A stretch of DNA of 64,000 nucleotides from Dryas octopetala (taxonomy: Eukaryota; Streptophyta; Magnoliopsida; Rosales; Rosaceae): NCBI GenBank assembly GCA_963921425.1, contig OY992835.1:19964001-20028000 (forward strand), read 5' to 3'. The notes under the pieces were generated by a model, which saw only the letters and a program-made list of their open reading frames with translations, was not told the DNA's origin and searched no databases. The translations under genes were made by a program, and so were the position numbers. Of this stretch, positions 12,871 through 24,179 are shown in pieces. Within the stretch, counting starts at the first letter, position 1. The number at the start of each line of letters is the position of its first letter.

Positions 12871-13623
12871 TTAGGAATCCTCAGTAGCTGGTTGGGTCAC
12901 CCCAACCTTCTCCAACAACTTACTTAAAGATTCAGGTGGACAAACTTGATATTTGACATTCCCAGAAGGTGAGAGGAATACCTCAGACAATTCAAGCTTC
13001 TCTGGAGTAAGACTTGTGCTGTCCATGGTTTTACTGAGCACCTTCAATGCCAGCTGGACTCCCTCTTCCCTTGTGATAACATCCTTGTAATCCTGCTTAA
13101 GCATTGATTGTGCTGCTTGGTTGTTTGCACCAATCACTGCAGCTTTCCAGCCACCATAATTTCCACTAGGGTCACTCATGTAAAGCTGGAAACCAAAATT
13201 CTTGTCCCATCCTGCAAACAAAAACGAAACACCAAAGGGCCTGAGGCCACCAAACTGTGTGTACCCTTGCTTGGTATCTGAGAGAGATTGAACTAGCTGC
13301 TCAACCGGTATTGGCTCTTGGTACGCAAACATGTAGCGTTGAGCTTGGACCCTAGCGGTATTGATCAAGATGTTGGCATCAGACATTATTCCAGCCACAG
13401 CACAAGCAACATGGTCATCAATCTTGTACATCTTCTCAGTGGAAGCTGAGGAGTGAAGGAGTTTGGATGTGACTTTCTTCTCACCAACCAAGACAACCCC
13501 ATCTTTTGTCAATATCCCAATTGCAGTACCTGCATTTCCAATGGCCTCCATTGCATACTCAACTTGGTAGAGACGACCCTCAGGGGAGAAGATGGTTGTA
13601 CGGCTATCATATCTCCGCGACAT
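12871..13623 (-). CDS. PAC1: 20S proteasome subunit alpha type-4 (PAC1-like)
   Basis: An uninterrupted ORF of 250 residues, the usual length for this subunit. It opens with the alpha-subunit signature '[26 protein letters not shown]' region (residues 2 to about 27), whose N-terminal strand gates the outer ring of the 20S core. The body carries '[10 protein letters not shown]', '[12 protein letters not shown]' and '[11 protein letters not shown]', typical of alpha-C/alpha-4. Alpha subunits are not proteolytic; this one builds the outer ring and docks regulators in cytosol and nucleus. The coding region has no intron, but the 5' UTR appears split: donor GTAAGA at 13993 and acceptor CACAG ending at 13636, 12 nt before the ATG, giving a 358-bp leader intron. 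A UTR intron often supports constitutive expression; here that is inference. The upstream end (about 14000-14130) is the probable promoter-proximal first exon. Confidence 0.97.
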   Translation of the reverse strand: MSRRYDSRTTIFSPEGRLYQVEYAMEAIGNAGTAIGILTKDGVVLVGEKKVTSKLLHSSASTEKMYKIDDHVACAVAGIMSDANILINTARVQAQRYMFAYQEPIPVEQLVQSLSDTKQGYTQFGGLRPFGVSFLFAGWDKNFGFQLYMSDPSGNYGGWKAAVIGANNQAAQSMLKQDYKDVITREEGVQLALKVLSKTMDSTSLTPEKLELSEVFLSPSGNVKYQVCPPESLSKLLEKVGVTQPATEDS

Positions 13624-14130
13624 CTTTAATTATAACTGTGAAGGTGGGTGAAACAATAGTAAGGACACCAGAAATCCAAATATGAACAAAGTGAAAGACT
13701 AGAACAAGGTCTTCTTCAATCTAAAACAAATTATCAAGTGCATATCATCTTTTATAAAGCTAAATAGCATCAATTAAGCTAAGCAGCATACATATGGAAA
13801 ATACTTAAACATCAGAACCCAGATGCAAGAAGTACAAGACAAATCTCAGATAACAAACAAATTATAATGAACATTAAAGTCAATGATAATCACAAGTAAC
13901 AATGGGCGAAATTTGGACAATTCGAAAAAAAACAAAATAAAACCCCATCCCAAACTTATTAACAAGACGATTATATGTGAATGCGAGTCTTACCCAGTTT
14001 CGCTCGCTCTCTCTTTTGTCCAGATGCTTAAGAAATTTTATGCCTCGCTGTCTACTCATCTCCCTATTCTAGTATTCTTCTTCTTCTTCCGCAAGAAATT
14101 GCCCAGGTTTTGTTTGCCCTGATCTCGGGG

Positions 14131-17100
14131 ATCCGAGTAGCCTTCGTGAAAATTTGGGAAAACGCGCGCATCAATATGGACCTATTTCATGTGGGTAGCC
14201 CAGATGTTGTTGCCCGTGTAGCCCAATAGCATTTACGGTTCTTATTTAGAGAGAGACTTCCATTTAGGTCTTTTAATTTTATAATATACTGATGATTAAA
14301 GTTTTTATAGTTTTTAAAATTCTAACAATTTCGAATGCTTAGCAGCTATTTTCGAGTGTTCGGCGATGCATTTTTACTTATTCTTCAAGCTCTGATTTGT
14401 CAGTTTTATATTAAATTTTAACTCTGAGATTTTAGGCGAAGTTAAAACTTAATATGCAGCCTCCATAAATCTCATTCTATATCCTATACCTTATATCCTA
14501 AAAAAAAAAATGACATATTTATTTGACAAGTCAATGATCAAAGGGCTTTATTTAAAAAAAAAAAAAAAAAAAAGCCATAAAGTTTTTTTCCAAAGAAGAA
14601 ATATTAGAAAAGGACTAAACTCTCATTTTTCCTTGTATTTATTGGGTCCAAATATTGAAAGATCCATCATTATATTTTGGGGATTTCTATATGCACCCAA
14701 TGATGTCTTCAGTGCACCCTAAATCAATAAAATTAATTTTAGTGGTATTTCTCTCACTGTTGTTTGAAAAATGTCTCAAGTTCGAGTCCCCTCCATTAGA
14801 TAAAAAGAAAAAAATTGAAAAAGTTCAAAAATTCCCGACTTGATGTCTCCATCGGTGATTGGCGCAGACCTTCATGAAAAAGTACAACTTAAATATTTTG
14901 ATAAAAACAATACTTGGTTTCTCACAAATTAGGTTGGATAGTGGGCATTGTACAAATTCTGTCGTGCCCCAAATTGGGTTCAAATTTTTGAATAAAATTA
15001 TTTCGTATTAGCTAGAAATGGAATTGACCTAAGTTAAGTCTTATGTGAGTCTCATTTCATAGAGAGATTCATCACTAAAGCTAGTAATTAATGTGGTACT
15101 TGTCAAAATGTCGAATCATGCTTTAAAATTTGTCAAAATGTGCCATAATTTAGAATTTAGATTTTGACTCTCAAAATTTTATTTATTTTCTCTGCTCGTT
15201 TATATTTTACTTTACATTTTTACTATATATTTATTATTTTAAAATAAAAGGAAAAAAATGAAATAAATTGTAGCATTAACACCTCTGAAGCATGGATACG
15301 CCATTTTGGTCCCGTATCCCGTGTCGGATACGTATCGGATACGGATACGCATCAGATACGGACCGATACGCCTTGGATACGTATCCAAGTCAACGGATAC
15401 GTATTTGACTCGTTGGATACGTGTATCCTCTGCTCTCGACACGGGTATCCGACCTGCGACCTGCGACCTGCGCCAATAGAAACCCACGACCTGCGCCGCA
15501 CCCGATTCACCGCCGACCTGCGCCGCACCCGATTCAGCTATTGGTAAGCGCAGAAGCCAGAAACCCACTTCATCTCCTTCAGCGGCTTCAGCCACTTCAT
15601 CTACTGGTAAATTAACAGTGTAAACCCATGCTTCACCGACGCGTGCTTCATCTCCTTCATCTCCTTCAGCCACTTCATCTACTGGTAAATTAACAGTGTA
15701 AACCCATGCTTCATCTCCTTCAGCGACTTCAGCCACTTCATCTACTGGCCACTTCATTTTATAAACCCACTTCATCTTCAGAGGACAACACGTGCTTCAC
15801 CGACGCGTGCTTCCTCTTCTCAAATTAGGGTCCAAATCATCATCACCCAAAAGGATGCCATAAATATGGTTGCAAACCCAGCTTTGGAATCGAAACGATT
15901 CCTCTGATCATAGCCCTAAAGCTCTCCCCCTTTTCGATCTCTATGTGGTTGTTTGCTTTATTTTTTTTATTTTAATTGATTTTTTGATTTTTTAAGTGTA
16001 ATTGGTTATTGACTTTTTTTTTTTTTGTCTGGGTTTGACTCATTTCAAAGGAAAATACGAAAATGCCCTTTTCTTTCAAGCACATGCAGGTCACGTGACC
16101 TTTTTTAAACGATCGTTATGAGAAAATTAATGGCAAATCTTTGATTGGTGCTTAAGTAAATTAAGAGTCTTTAATTAAAACACTTTGAATGTAACATCCT
16201 CAACTGAAAAATGATGACAAAGTCGAGTCTTTTTGCTAAAATTTTCCCTTTATAATATTACAAATAGATAAGTTAGGAATTATGACATAAAAAGCTCAGT
16301 TATCTATCTATCTATCTATTAGTGTTTTAAAAAAATATTAAAAAAATAATTTAAGTTAAAACAATAAAAAAATTTAAGTTATCCATCTATCTATCTATCA
16401 ATTTTATGATGAGAAAGCCAATTGACGCATTTTAAATGTTTATACACTTATGCATTTCAAATTGTACTAGAGTTTGGATATTTTAAATTTGGATGATCTT
16501 TTTAAGTCTTTAGAGTTTGAGTGAATTGAATTTGAATTTTTATATTATTTAAAGTATGTTTTAAATTATTCATATTTTTATTATTATATATTAATATATA
16601 TTTTTATTTGCCGTATCTATGACGTATCGTATCCTAGTTTTTATAAATTTGCCGTATCGCCGTGTCGTGTCGTATCGTATCGCCGTATCCGTATCCGTAT
16701 CGGTGCTTCATAGATTAACACTGTTTAAGTGTGAATGGAATTACATTAATATTCGTATTAGTCCATTGAGACATCGAGTGCATGTGAACGCAAGACTTGT
16801 ATGTGGGTCATGCAGGAGACTTGTATTTTGGGGTGGAACAAGCGTCCTTGCAGCGCGCCACTGGGCGCAGCAGCGGACAAGTTTCATATACAGAGACAAA
16901 TGGACAACATATCAATTATATATTCAGATTTCAGACCAAAAAAAAAATGGACAATATTTATTTATAATGCTAATAGTGGTGGACGTAGTACGTGGTGGTG
17001 GTGCATGTACGTATCGGGTACCATGATGTATTGATGACTTGATGTTGAAATTTTATTCTATGGATCCATAAACTGACAAGTGACAAGTGACAAGTGACAA

Positions 17101-17577
17101 ACGAATGCAGTCAAAAAACACTAATTAATTATTAACCTGTACACTCACGTGAACCTGCAAATAACACATACTACTACTATTATTAACAGAGACAAAGACA
17201 CATACAGAGAGGACATAGAGGGACCACTAATTGACACTACTGTGTGTCTGTGTCCACAGTCGATGATATATATATGCCATTTAGTTCTTCTTTAAGCTCA
17301 AACACAGTCCCAAAATAGAAACATTAATTCGCATTCACATTTCATTAAATTAAGATGACTTGCCACGTACGCGTACAGTATATCGATCTGATACACAATT
17401 TCAGGTAAACAACAAAACATAAGACAAAGAGAGAGAGAGATATTGGATTCCTCTGGAAGTAGGTTTTACTTCCCAAGCCTTCGCTTACTATTATTAATTA
17501 TCTGCTAAATTATTACTTAGAATACTAAATTAACCCGCGCGCAAAGACTTAACATTGATGTTGGTGCAGCAAAAGCT
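14131..17577. other. Spacer between proteasome and proline-rich genes
   Basis: AT-rich non-coding DNA holding one hAT-type element (15283-16713, described separately). The region right of it (16722-17577) has a short tandem ACAAGTG repeat near 17072-17100 and nothing else I can assign. Confidence 0.5.
15283..16713. mobile_element. Non-autonomous hAT-type element, 1431 bp
   Basis: The left end reads CTCTGAAGCATGGATACG and the reverse complement of the right end reads CTATGAAGCACCGATACGG. Both sides are flanked by ATTAACAC (15275-15282 and 16714-16721), a perfect 8-bp target duplication as made by hAT transposases. Both subterminal regions (15290-15420 and 16610-16700) carry dense arrays of GATACG/CGTATC hexamers in various spacings, probable transposase-binding sites. 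The interior has short internal duplications (around 15590-15640 and 15670-15730) and no transposase ORF, so it would depend on a source element elsewhere. Confidence 0.85.
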
Positions 17578-18582
17578 CTATGCAGGACATTGGAATCCAT
17601 TGGGTGGAGTCTTCCCACAATCGATTAGGACCTGAAGGGCAATGGGAAGTATGATGTTGATGTTCAGAAGCTTAGCCTTGATGGTGGTGCAGAGGCAAAT
17701 TGCAGCATCCAAGTCCACCAGTCCCTGCAGCACTGGGCAGCATGCATCTTTAGCACTGCTCCCAATCCCAATGTGAATCAGCCCACCCAGCACGTCCACA
17801 CAAGCCCCTAACTTGAGGGTGTCGATGGGGCACGTGTCCTGTTTTGGTGGTGATGGTGTTGGTGGTGATGGTGTTGGTGGTGATGGTGTTGGTGTTGGTG
17901 GTGATGGTGTTGGTGGTGATGGTGTTGGTGTTGGTGGTGTTGGTGTTGGTGGAGATGGTACAATTGGTGACGGTGTTGATGGAGGAGGAGGACATGGTGT
18001 GGGTGGAGAAGGGGGTTTGGGTACAAATGGTGGAGGTTTCACAACAGGGGGCTTGGGTACAAATGGTGGTGGTTGCACAACAGGGGGCTTGGGGTGATAT
18101 GGTGGGTATACAATTGGCGGTTTGGGAGTAAAGGGTGGTGGTTTGACAATGGGTGGTTTGGGGATATAGGGAGGCTTTACGTGTGGTGGGTGTGGTGGCT
18201 TAACTGGTGGTTTGGGGATATAAGGAGGCTTTACATGTGGTGGGTGTGGTGGCTTTACTGGTGGATGTGGTGGCTTCACTGGTGGTTTGGGGATATAAGG
18301 AGGCTTTACATGGGGTGGGTGTGGTGGCTTCACTGGTGGTTTGGGGATATAGGGAGGCTTTACATGTGGTGGCTTTACTGGTGGTTTGGGGACATAGGGT
18401 GGCTTCACATATGGTGGTTTGGGGTGGAAGGGTGGCTTCACATGTGGAGGGTTTTTGGGTGGGAACTTTGGAGGGTATGTTGGTGGTGGACAGTAGGAGT
18501 TAGCAAGAGAAGTGAGCAAGCTACCCAAGTTCAGAATGAGGACCAAGAGCATAGCAAGAACATAGTTCCCCATGTTGATCAA
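17578..18582 (-). CDS. Hybrid proline-rich protein with eight-cysteine domain (CWLP-like)
   Basis: A single-exon ORF of 334 residues. An N-terminal signal peptide ('VLAMLLVLILNLGSLLTSLA') is followed by a long proline-rich domain: repeats built on 'KPPHVKPPYIPKPPVKPP' up to about residue 175, then 'PKPPVVKPPPF' units, then a Thr/Ser-Pro stretch ('SPPTPTPSPPTP'). The C-terminal 84 residues (about 251-334) have the eight-cysteine pattern C..C..CC..CxC..C..C of the LTP/HyPRP fold. Such proteins sit in the cell wall with the 8CM domain thought to contact the plasma membrane. The architecture matches tomato TPRP-F1 and Arabidopsis CWLP (At3g22120). The repeats are also visible as DNA repeats, so repeat number is likely variable between alleles. 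A TATA-like CTATAAGTAG lies about 70 bp upstream of the ATG (near 18650). A second Met lies three codons downstream. Confidence 0.93.
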   Translation of the reverse strand: MINMGNYVLAMLLVLILNLGSLLTSLANSYCPPPTYPPKFPPKNPPHVKPPFHPKPPYVKPPYVPKPPVKPPHVKPPYIPKPPVKPPHPPHVKPPYIPKPPVKPPHPPVKPPHPPHVKPPYIPKPPVKPPHPPHVKPPYIPKPPIVKPPPFTPKPPIVYPPYHPKPPVVQPPPFVPKPPVVKPPPFVPKPPSPPTPCPPPPSTPSPIVPSPPTPTPPTPTPSPPTPSPPTPTPSPPTPSPPTPSPPKQDTCPIDTLKLGACVDVLGGLIHIGIGSSAKDACCPVLQGLVDLDAAICLCTTIKAKLLNINIILPIALQVLIDCGKTPPNGFQCPA

Positions 18583-19167
18583 TATCGATCTCTAGCTAGT
18601 CTAGATAGACAAAACTAGATATTGAACCCAATACCATGCAAAAGCCTACTTATAGAGATTAGAGAGTGTAATGTGCATGACAGCGTGTGTGTGAAAGAGA
18701 ATTGAAAGACAGATAAGAGAGAGAGAGAGATAGCAAACAGTCGGCACTCCTGTAGCTTTCTTTGTGGTACCAACTATATATAAAATTAATAACTTTAATT
18801 TGGATTTTGGGTATTAATTTGTCAAATTGTCGTGATTCTTTGACTTGAGGGTCTTCCAAACTCCAACTTGAGGATCACAAGGAACATAGATGATCAAGAC
18901 GGTGTCACTTTCTCCCGTACCCGGCCTCATATGGGTTCGATCAGAATTCAAGTTGGGTATTGTTAATATATCTTTACCCCCAAAATATAAAAAGAATTCA
19001 ACTTTTCATTTTGAAGGACAAAGGAATCAAGAAAAACGCGTTTGGCGATAGAGCAACTTTTGACATGTAGTGGCTATTCAACCCGTGATTTGGGTTTGTG
19101 ATGCCAAAAACCACACATGCATGTGAAGCTTTCACTAACAAAAAGTTTCTTGTATAAAAAAAAAAAA

Positions 19168-19174
19168 GCTCAAT

Positions 19175-19218
<44 letters not shown>

Positions 19219-19692
19219 CACTAACTGTAAGTAGTGTTTCAAATTAGTACATGAACAAAAAAATTATTTCAAATTCATATATTACCTAACAAAAAATGAC
19301 AATATAACACCTTTGTCAATATTTTTGTCAAAAGAAAAAAAGTAAAATGACATGCTAGTCATAACTGATGTAACATTTTTAATGACATAAACATCAAATT
19401 TATGTCGGCAAAAAAATAATAAAAAAGTATCAAAACTTTCAAAAATAGAAAAAAAAAAAAAAAACCAAAAAAATTTGAGAACACCCTGCCATCCTCCCAC
19501 AGTATCATTAAAAATGTCACGTCAGTTATGTCCAACGTGGCTTTTAACGTTTTTTTGGACGAAAATCTTGATGGACGTGCTATATTGTAAGTTTTGGTTA
19601 ATTAATGTATGAATTTGAATTGTTTTTTCTGTTTGTAGACCAATTTAAAATACCCCTATCAACTAGTTGATGAATGTATTTGCACTTGAGCC
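19168..19692. mobile_element. MITE copy A (GCTCAATTAC family)
   Basis: The left end GCTCAATTAC and the right end ...GTATTTGCACTTGAGCC are inverted relatives of the ends of the element at 21336-21843. Subterminal motifs are shared ('CCACTAACT', 'AGTACATGAACAAAAAAAT', 'TTTTGTCAA'). The flanks are A runs on both sides, so the target duplication cannot be distinguished. A long TA microsatellite (19177-19215) has expanded inside its left arm. Non-coding. Confidence 0.65.
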
Positions 19693-20726
19693 AAAAAAAA
19701 CTATGGTAAGGGGACAAACAAGCTCAAGGTTTTTCGACTTAGGGATATGGCTTTTTCCCCCATGAATGGACCAGTCAATTAATGTTGCCTCACTTATAGG
19801 CTAAGTGTAGCCCTAGACACCCATAAGCTCGAATAGACTGATACAATTGTATTTAAGTGTCGGCCATCTTAATTATTTCCATAATTAAATTCCATTGAAT
19901 ATAGAAACTTTGCTAATTACAGTACTACATTGCTAACTTTATGTGCAATTGCATTTGAAAAGAACAAATGCTATATAGCCCCCAAGTGATGGTGCATGGC
20001 CTAGCTAGCTAGATATTATGTCTTTCAAATGGACTACTCCTGAGTGGATCTTTATATATGATCTGATAGATCTTTTCAAATCGAGGATAATGCTTAACAT
20101 GGAGCTACAAAAGATCGATCCAATCTCCATGTTTCGTCTGCATTGTAGCAAATGAATATTGTATATTTGCCATTCATATATGTATGGTTTTCCCATTTCA
20201 AACCTCACATTGGTTGTGGGAACATCTATTGGCTAGTTAATTAGCTCTCTAGAGGAAAAAGTTAATCTAGCTAGCAACTTGTTCACTCCAAGCCAATGCC
20301 AAAAAAATTTCCTAGTCTAAATACGTACTACTCTATATGCAACTTGTGTGGGGTTTGGGTTTATTCATTGACAAAAAAATATCGAGTATATAAATCATAA
20401 TATCATCTAGATTGTCGATCATTAGAAAATTGAGAAAGAGACGTACATATGGCAAATTCCGAAATTTTGAATCATGACTAAAATTTTGAATCATGACTAA
20501 TATTATACCGGTGGCACACACTGTTTTCTAAACGGAACTTTGGATGAAATATCATCCAATTGATGAAATTACTTCAATTGGTATAATTGAAAAATTCTAA
20601 GACTAGTTTTCAAATTGAAAGTGTGATGAGTAAATTGATATAAGTCCAATAATCTGAAGAGCAAAATAGCATTTTTTCCTCTTATAGTAAAAGATAGTAA
20701 AAGACAATGTCATATCTTTTACTATA

Positions 20727-21019
20727 CTAGCATCTCCATACTCGCTTCCGCGAGTGCGAAGCGGCTCTTTCTATTGTGCAAATACTAATATTTTGGTAAG
20801 CATAATCAGTTTAATAGATAAAATAAAATGAAAAAAATTTAGAAAAATTAATTAAAGACAGATGACAATTAATTAAGGAGAGAGAGGCGACAAACTAATT
20901 CTCATAGGCGGAAAAATAAATTTAGAAAATAGATAACCGACCATTGGATTTAAGCTAAAACGATCTCAGCTATTCAGACCCAGATATAATTTAAAAACTG
21001 TTCTGTTTTATTATATAGA
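20727..21019 (-). mobile_element. Non-autonomous Helitron 1 of a tandem pair, 293 bp
   Basis: Read on the minus strand it starts with TCTATATAATAAAACAG at 21019 and ends with CTAG at 20727, followed by T. A GC-rich stem-loop made of CGCTTC/GAAGCG (about 20741-20764) lies roughly 10 nt before the CTAG. A 5' TC, a 3' hairpin and a CTRR end without target duplication are Helitron diagnostics. No Rep/helicase is present. The interior is clearly similar to Helitron 2 beside it. Confidence 0.75.
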
Positions 21020-21243
21020 CTAGGGGTAACCCGTGCCGGTGGCACGTTCAAAGGGGAAATTAATTTACTTAATTAAGGGAAAATTAATTAAAGAGAGAGA
21101 TGCGGCAAACCAATTCTCATGGGCGGGAAAGTAAATTTGAGAAATAGATAACAGACCATTGGATGAAAACCGAAACGATCTCAGCCATTCGGACCCGGAG
21201 ATAAATTTTAAGATTCAAAAGCCGTTCTGTTTTATTATATAGA
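21020..21243 (-). mobile_element. Non-autonomous Helitron 2 of a tandem pair, 224 bp
   Basis: Read on the minus strand it starts with TCTATATAATAAAACAG at 21243 and ends with a stem-loop CGTGCC-GGT-GGCACG (reading the plus strand 21032-21046) followed by CTAG at 21020. That CTAG directly abuts the 5' TC of Helitron 1. The shared interior (around 'CTCAGCCATTCGGACCC' and 'ACCATTGGAT') shows both belong to one family, while their 3' hairpins differ. Confidence 0.72.
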
Positions 21244-21335
21244 TTATTTGACGATTAAAATTTGAGAAAACCGGCCTTTGGTCTTCTGATATTAAGACAC
21301 TAATTGATATATCATTTGCTACATCATTAATTTAA

Positions 21336-21843
21336 GGCTCAATTACAAAATGCACCCACTAACTATGTGAGATATTTCAGATTGGTCCATGAACAAAAAA
21401 ATATTTCAGATTAGTACAATAACTAATCGAAAATTACAAAATAACACATACGTTACAAATTTCGTCAATAAAGACGTTAAATACTAATGTAGACAGTGCT
21501 AACATGAATTTTTTGAATAATGTGGACACTAAATTTACACCACATAGATTAATTATGTCATATTTTATTTTATTTTTAAGGGTTTAAAAGTTTTTGTAGT
21601 TTTTTATCAATATAACATTATAAATCCATGTAAAGCAAATTTGGTATCCACATTATTAAAAAAATTCACGTTATTGTTGTCCAAAGTGGTATTTAATCGT
21701 CTTTCTTGATAGAATTCATAACAAATGTGCTATTTTGTAACTTTTTATTAGTTAGTATACTAATCCGAAATATTTTTTTGTTCGTGGACCATACTGAAAT
21801 ACTTCCTATAATTAGTGGCCATGGTTGCATTTGTAATTGAGCC
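21336..21843. mobile_element. MITE copy B with 9-bp target duplication, 508 bp
   Basis: The ends are long imperfect inverted repeats starting GGCTCAATTACAAA. Flanking TTAATTTAA occurs on both sides (21327-21335 and 21844-21852), a perfect 9-bp target duplication as made by Mutator-like transposases. Non-coding, same family as 19168-19692. Confidence 0.8.
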
Positions 21844-22137
21844 TTAATTTAATTCTATTAAAAAAGGGTATATGCAACAGGTATATTCCATATATGTACA
21901 CAAATTAAAGGGTGAGTACGTTGTCACTTTCAAGTGCCAATATTAATTCCTACAACAAAATCGCAATTCATAATTAACAAATGGAATCCAATCTAAATAA
22001 AGTGTACGTAGTGGTGGCTGTTTGAAAACAATCATTTTCTGGGAGAACAGAAATTGAGATTGTCTTTACTGATCATCTTTATTTTGTTTATAATAGTCTC
22101 GTAATGAACATGTTTCTGATCTCTTCATCATGATCAG

Positions 22138-24179
22138 TCATCCGTTGTAGCTGAAAGGGCATCCATCAAAACCTGCCACGTCATTTATCATTGCAAGCAA
22201 GGATATATTAATGAATTTGTTAGAATCTATGATACATCACTTGTGTGCAAAGCAACACCAATTTAAATAAAGTAAGAGAGAGATAAAACCAAATTCAATG
22301 TAGGGTCAAGCCTCCTATATATAGTACGTGACTAGTTTGCCCCAAATCTATAAAAAGAAACTTAAAGTAAAGCTAGCTATATTACTGATTAGTGATTACA
22401 TTTAAAGTAACAGAGAGAAAAATTGAATTAATAGTGTTGCATATACCACATATTATCGATCAATTTCTGTAAGATACACATATAGTCACATAAGAGACTT
22501 ATGAGTTATGACTTATCAATTTTTTAATGTACTGGGACGTGTCAATATGGTGTAGATTAATAATGTATTTGATTCAAAAACTTTGACCCCAATTAGGGGT
22601 ACAACACAAATCTACAGAAAATTGAAATGGCACGTATGTCCAAAGACCAAACCAAAATGAAAAGTTCCACTTCTGGATGGCTTTCTAGAATATTTCAGAT
22701 TTGATTGAAGAACTGCTCAATAAAATAATACTATAATAGGTAGAGTTTGTCCAAAGTGGTGCCTTGATTTACTTTCTTTCCAACAACCCTAGCCTGCTCC
22801 TTGGCTAAAGAGAAAGAGAGAGAGATGCTCTGTGCACATACAATAATTTGTTGTCACTTTTTTTTTGGCTAAATAATAATATAAGATTTTTTTCTCACTT
22901 TTTCTTTTGGCTAAATAATATTTATGCTAAGATTTTGCTGTTACTTGAGCAGCAGTTGAGCTAGATGTGGTGTGCATAATCTATATATGTAACCACTACA
23001 ATACTACATGCATGCGTGTTGTCTATCCAACACTACACTTGTCATTTGTCAATTACGAGAGAGCTAGCCAGCTAAGTGTTAGTGTGGTCTATGTTCCCAA
23101 CAACTCTGAATTTCTGACTGACTTTGTTTAAATTGTTTGGTTATTTTGTTTCTTGGGACTCTAAAAGCATACAAAACGACGACGGTATATTGAAACTATA
23201 TATGGGCAAGGCCAAATGACCAATAATATTATTTGGACTTACTTGGATCCACTGTGATAAGCATGGCTGTCCCTCCAAAATCACAAGTGGCTCCTCCCAC
23301 CTTCGTGTTCTGCCAGTAGCTGTTGAACGCATACGAAGCATGGGACAACAGTGTGTCAGGTTGGTAGCAGGACCCATTGGGCTGAATTGACTTGCAGTCC
23401 GCACCCGACCCACAGGCATAGTCCATGGCTTCTTGGATTATCGGGTCGGGCACTGTTGGCTTGGCAACACACCACACAGCAAATGGCTTTTTGTGTGGAG
23501 GGGTTGTTGGTCCAGATGGTGGAGGGTAGACTATGGGTGGTAGAAAGATGGGTGGGCTTGGAGGAGACTTGGGTGGGCTTGGAGCTTGTTTGGGTGGGCT
23601 TGGAATAGTACATGGTGGGTATGGGCTAACAGGCACATTTTGAGGTGGGTTTGGGATGGGTGAGTGAGTAGGTCCTATTGGTGGTGGTGGGCTTTGGGTA
23701 TTGGGTCCAGGCCCAGATGGGGCAGGGGATGTGGGAGATGGGATACTTGGAGAAGGTGGCTGTGGAGTAAATGGTGGAGAAACACAATATGAAGGAAGAG
23801 GAACACTTTCAGGCAATGGGATTGGTGCTGGTGAATCAGAAGGTGGAGAAGAAAATGAAGAGCTCACTTCTAGTGGTTCAACATTTGAGGATGGCAATGG
23901 TAAGTCAATGTGATTTAGTACTTTCAGCTTCTTCAATAATTCTGGGTCCTGGGGTTTTGATAAGTGTGCAAAATTTCTTGCATCTGCTCTAAAACAAAAG
24001 CAAAGAATGAGTTGTAAAAGTTGTTCAAGTAGTGTCAGTTATGTGCGTGTAGGACTACAATTAATGAAGTTGGACAAAAATTAATGCTTACCACATAGAA
24101 TGCAGAAAATTGTGGTTGAAATGGAGATGTAGACAATTTGTTTAATGGTCAATCTCATACAATATGTTCTGGACTCCAT
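22138..24179 (-). CDS. Proline-rich X8 (CBM43) domain protein, callose-binding type
   Basis: Three exons join in frame: 24179-24092, 23986-23243 and 22172-22138 (88+744+35 nt, 288 residues). Exon 1 encodes a signal peptide ('IVYISISTTIFCILC'), then comes an acidic/Leu stretch and a Pro/Ser-rich domain (about residues 60-190), then the X8 domain starting 'WCVAKPTVPDPIIQEAMDYA' near residue 201. Six X8 cysteines are present only if the short third exon is used, since it supplies the closing 'FDGCPF'. Reading straight past the GTAAGT donor at 23242 gives a stop 14 nt later and loses the sixth cysteine. X8 proteins of this kind bind callose at plasmodesmata or sit at the wall; no GPI-signal is obvious in the short tail. 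Exon 2 acceptor choice was fixed by reading frame. Confidence 0.85.

Larger units (their letters stand above)
18583..22137. other. Transposon-rich spacer upstream of proline-rich gene
   Basis: The first 300 bases are the promoter of the HyPRP gene. Beyond it lie a MITE with an internal TA microsatellite (19168-19692), two short Helitrons in tandem (20727-21243) and a second copy of the MITE family (21336-21843). No protein-coding gene is visible; the listed elements account for about a third of the sequence and the remainder is AT-rich. Confidence 0.55.

Noticed and set aside
15239..15775. 178-codon minus-strand ORF with Glu/Val repeats
   Set aside because: It crosses the left boundary and subterminal repeats of the hAT element and contains no domain.
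17813..18618. Plus-strand glycine/valine/tryptophan-rich ORFs
   Set aside because: They are antisense readings of the proline-rich repeats of the HyPRP gene.
23141..23242. C-terminus of the X8 protein by read-through or by the nearer acceptor at 23161
   Set aside because: Both leave the X8 domain without its sixth cysteine, while the exon at 22138-22172 completes it in frame. The nearer form could still be a minor isoform.
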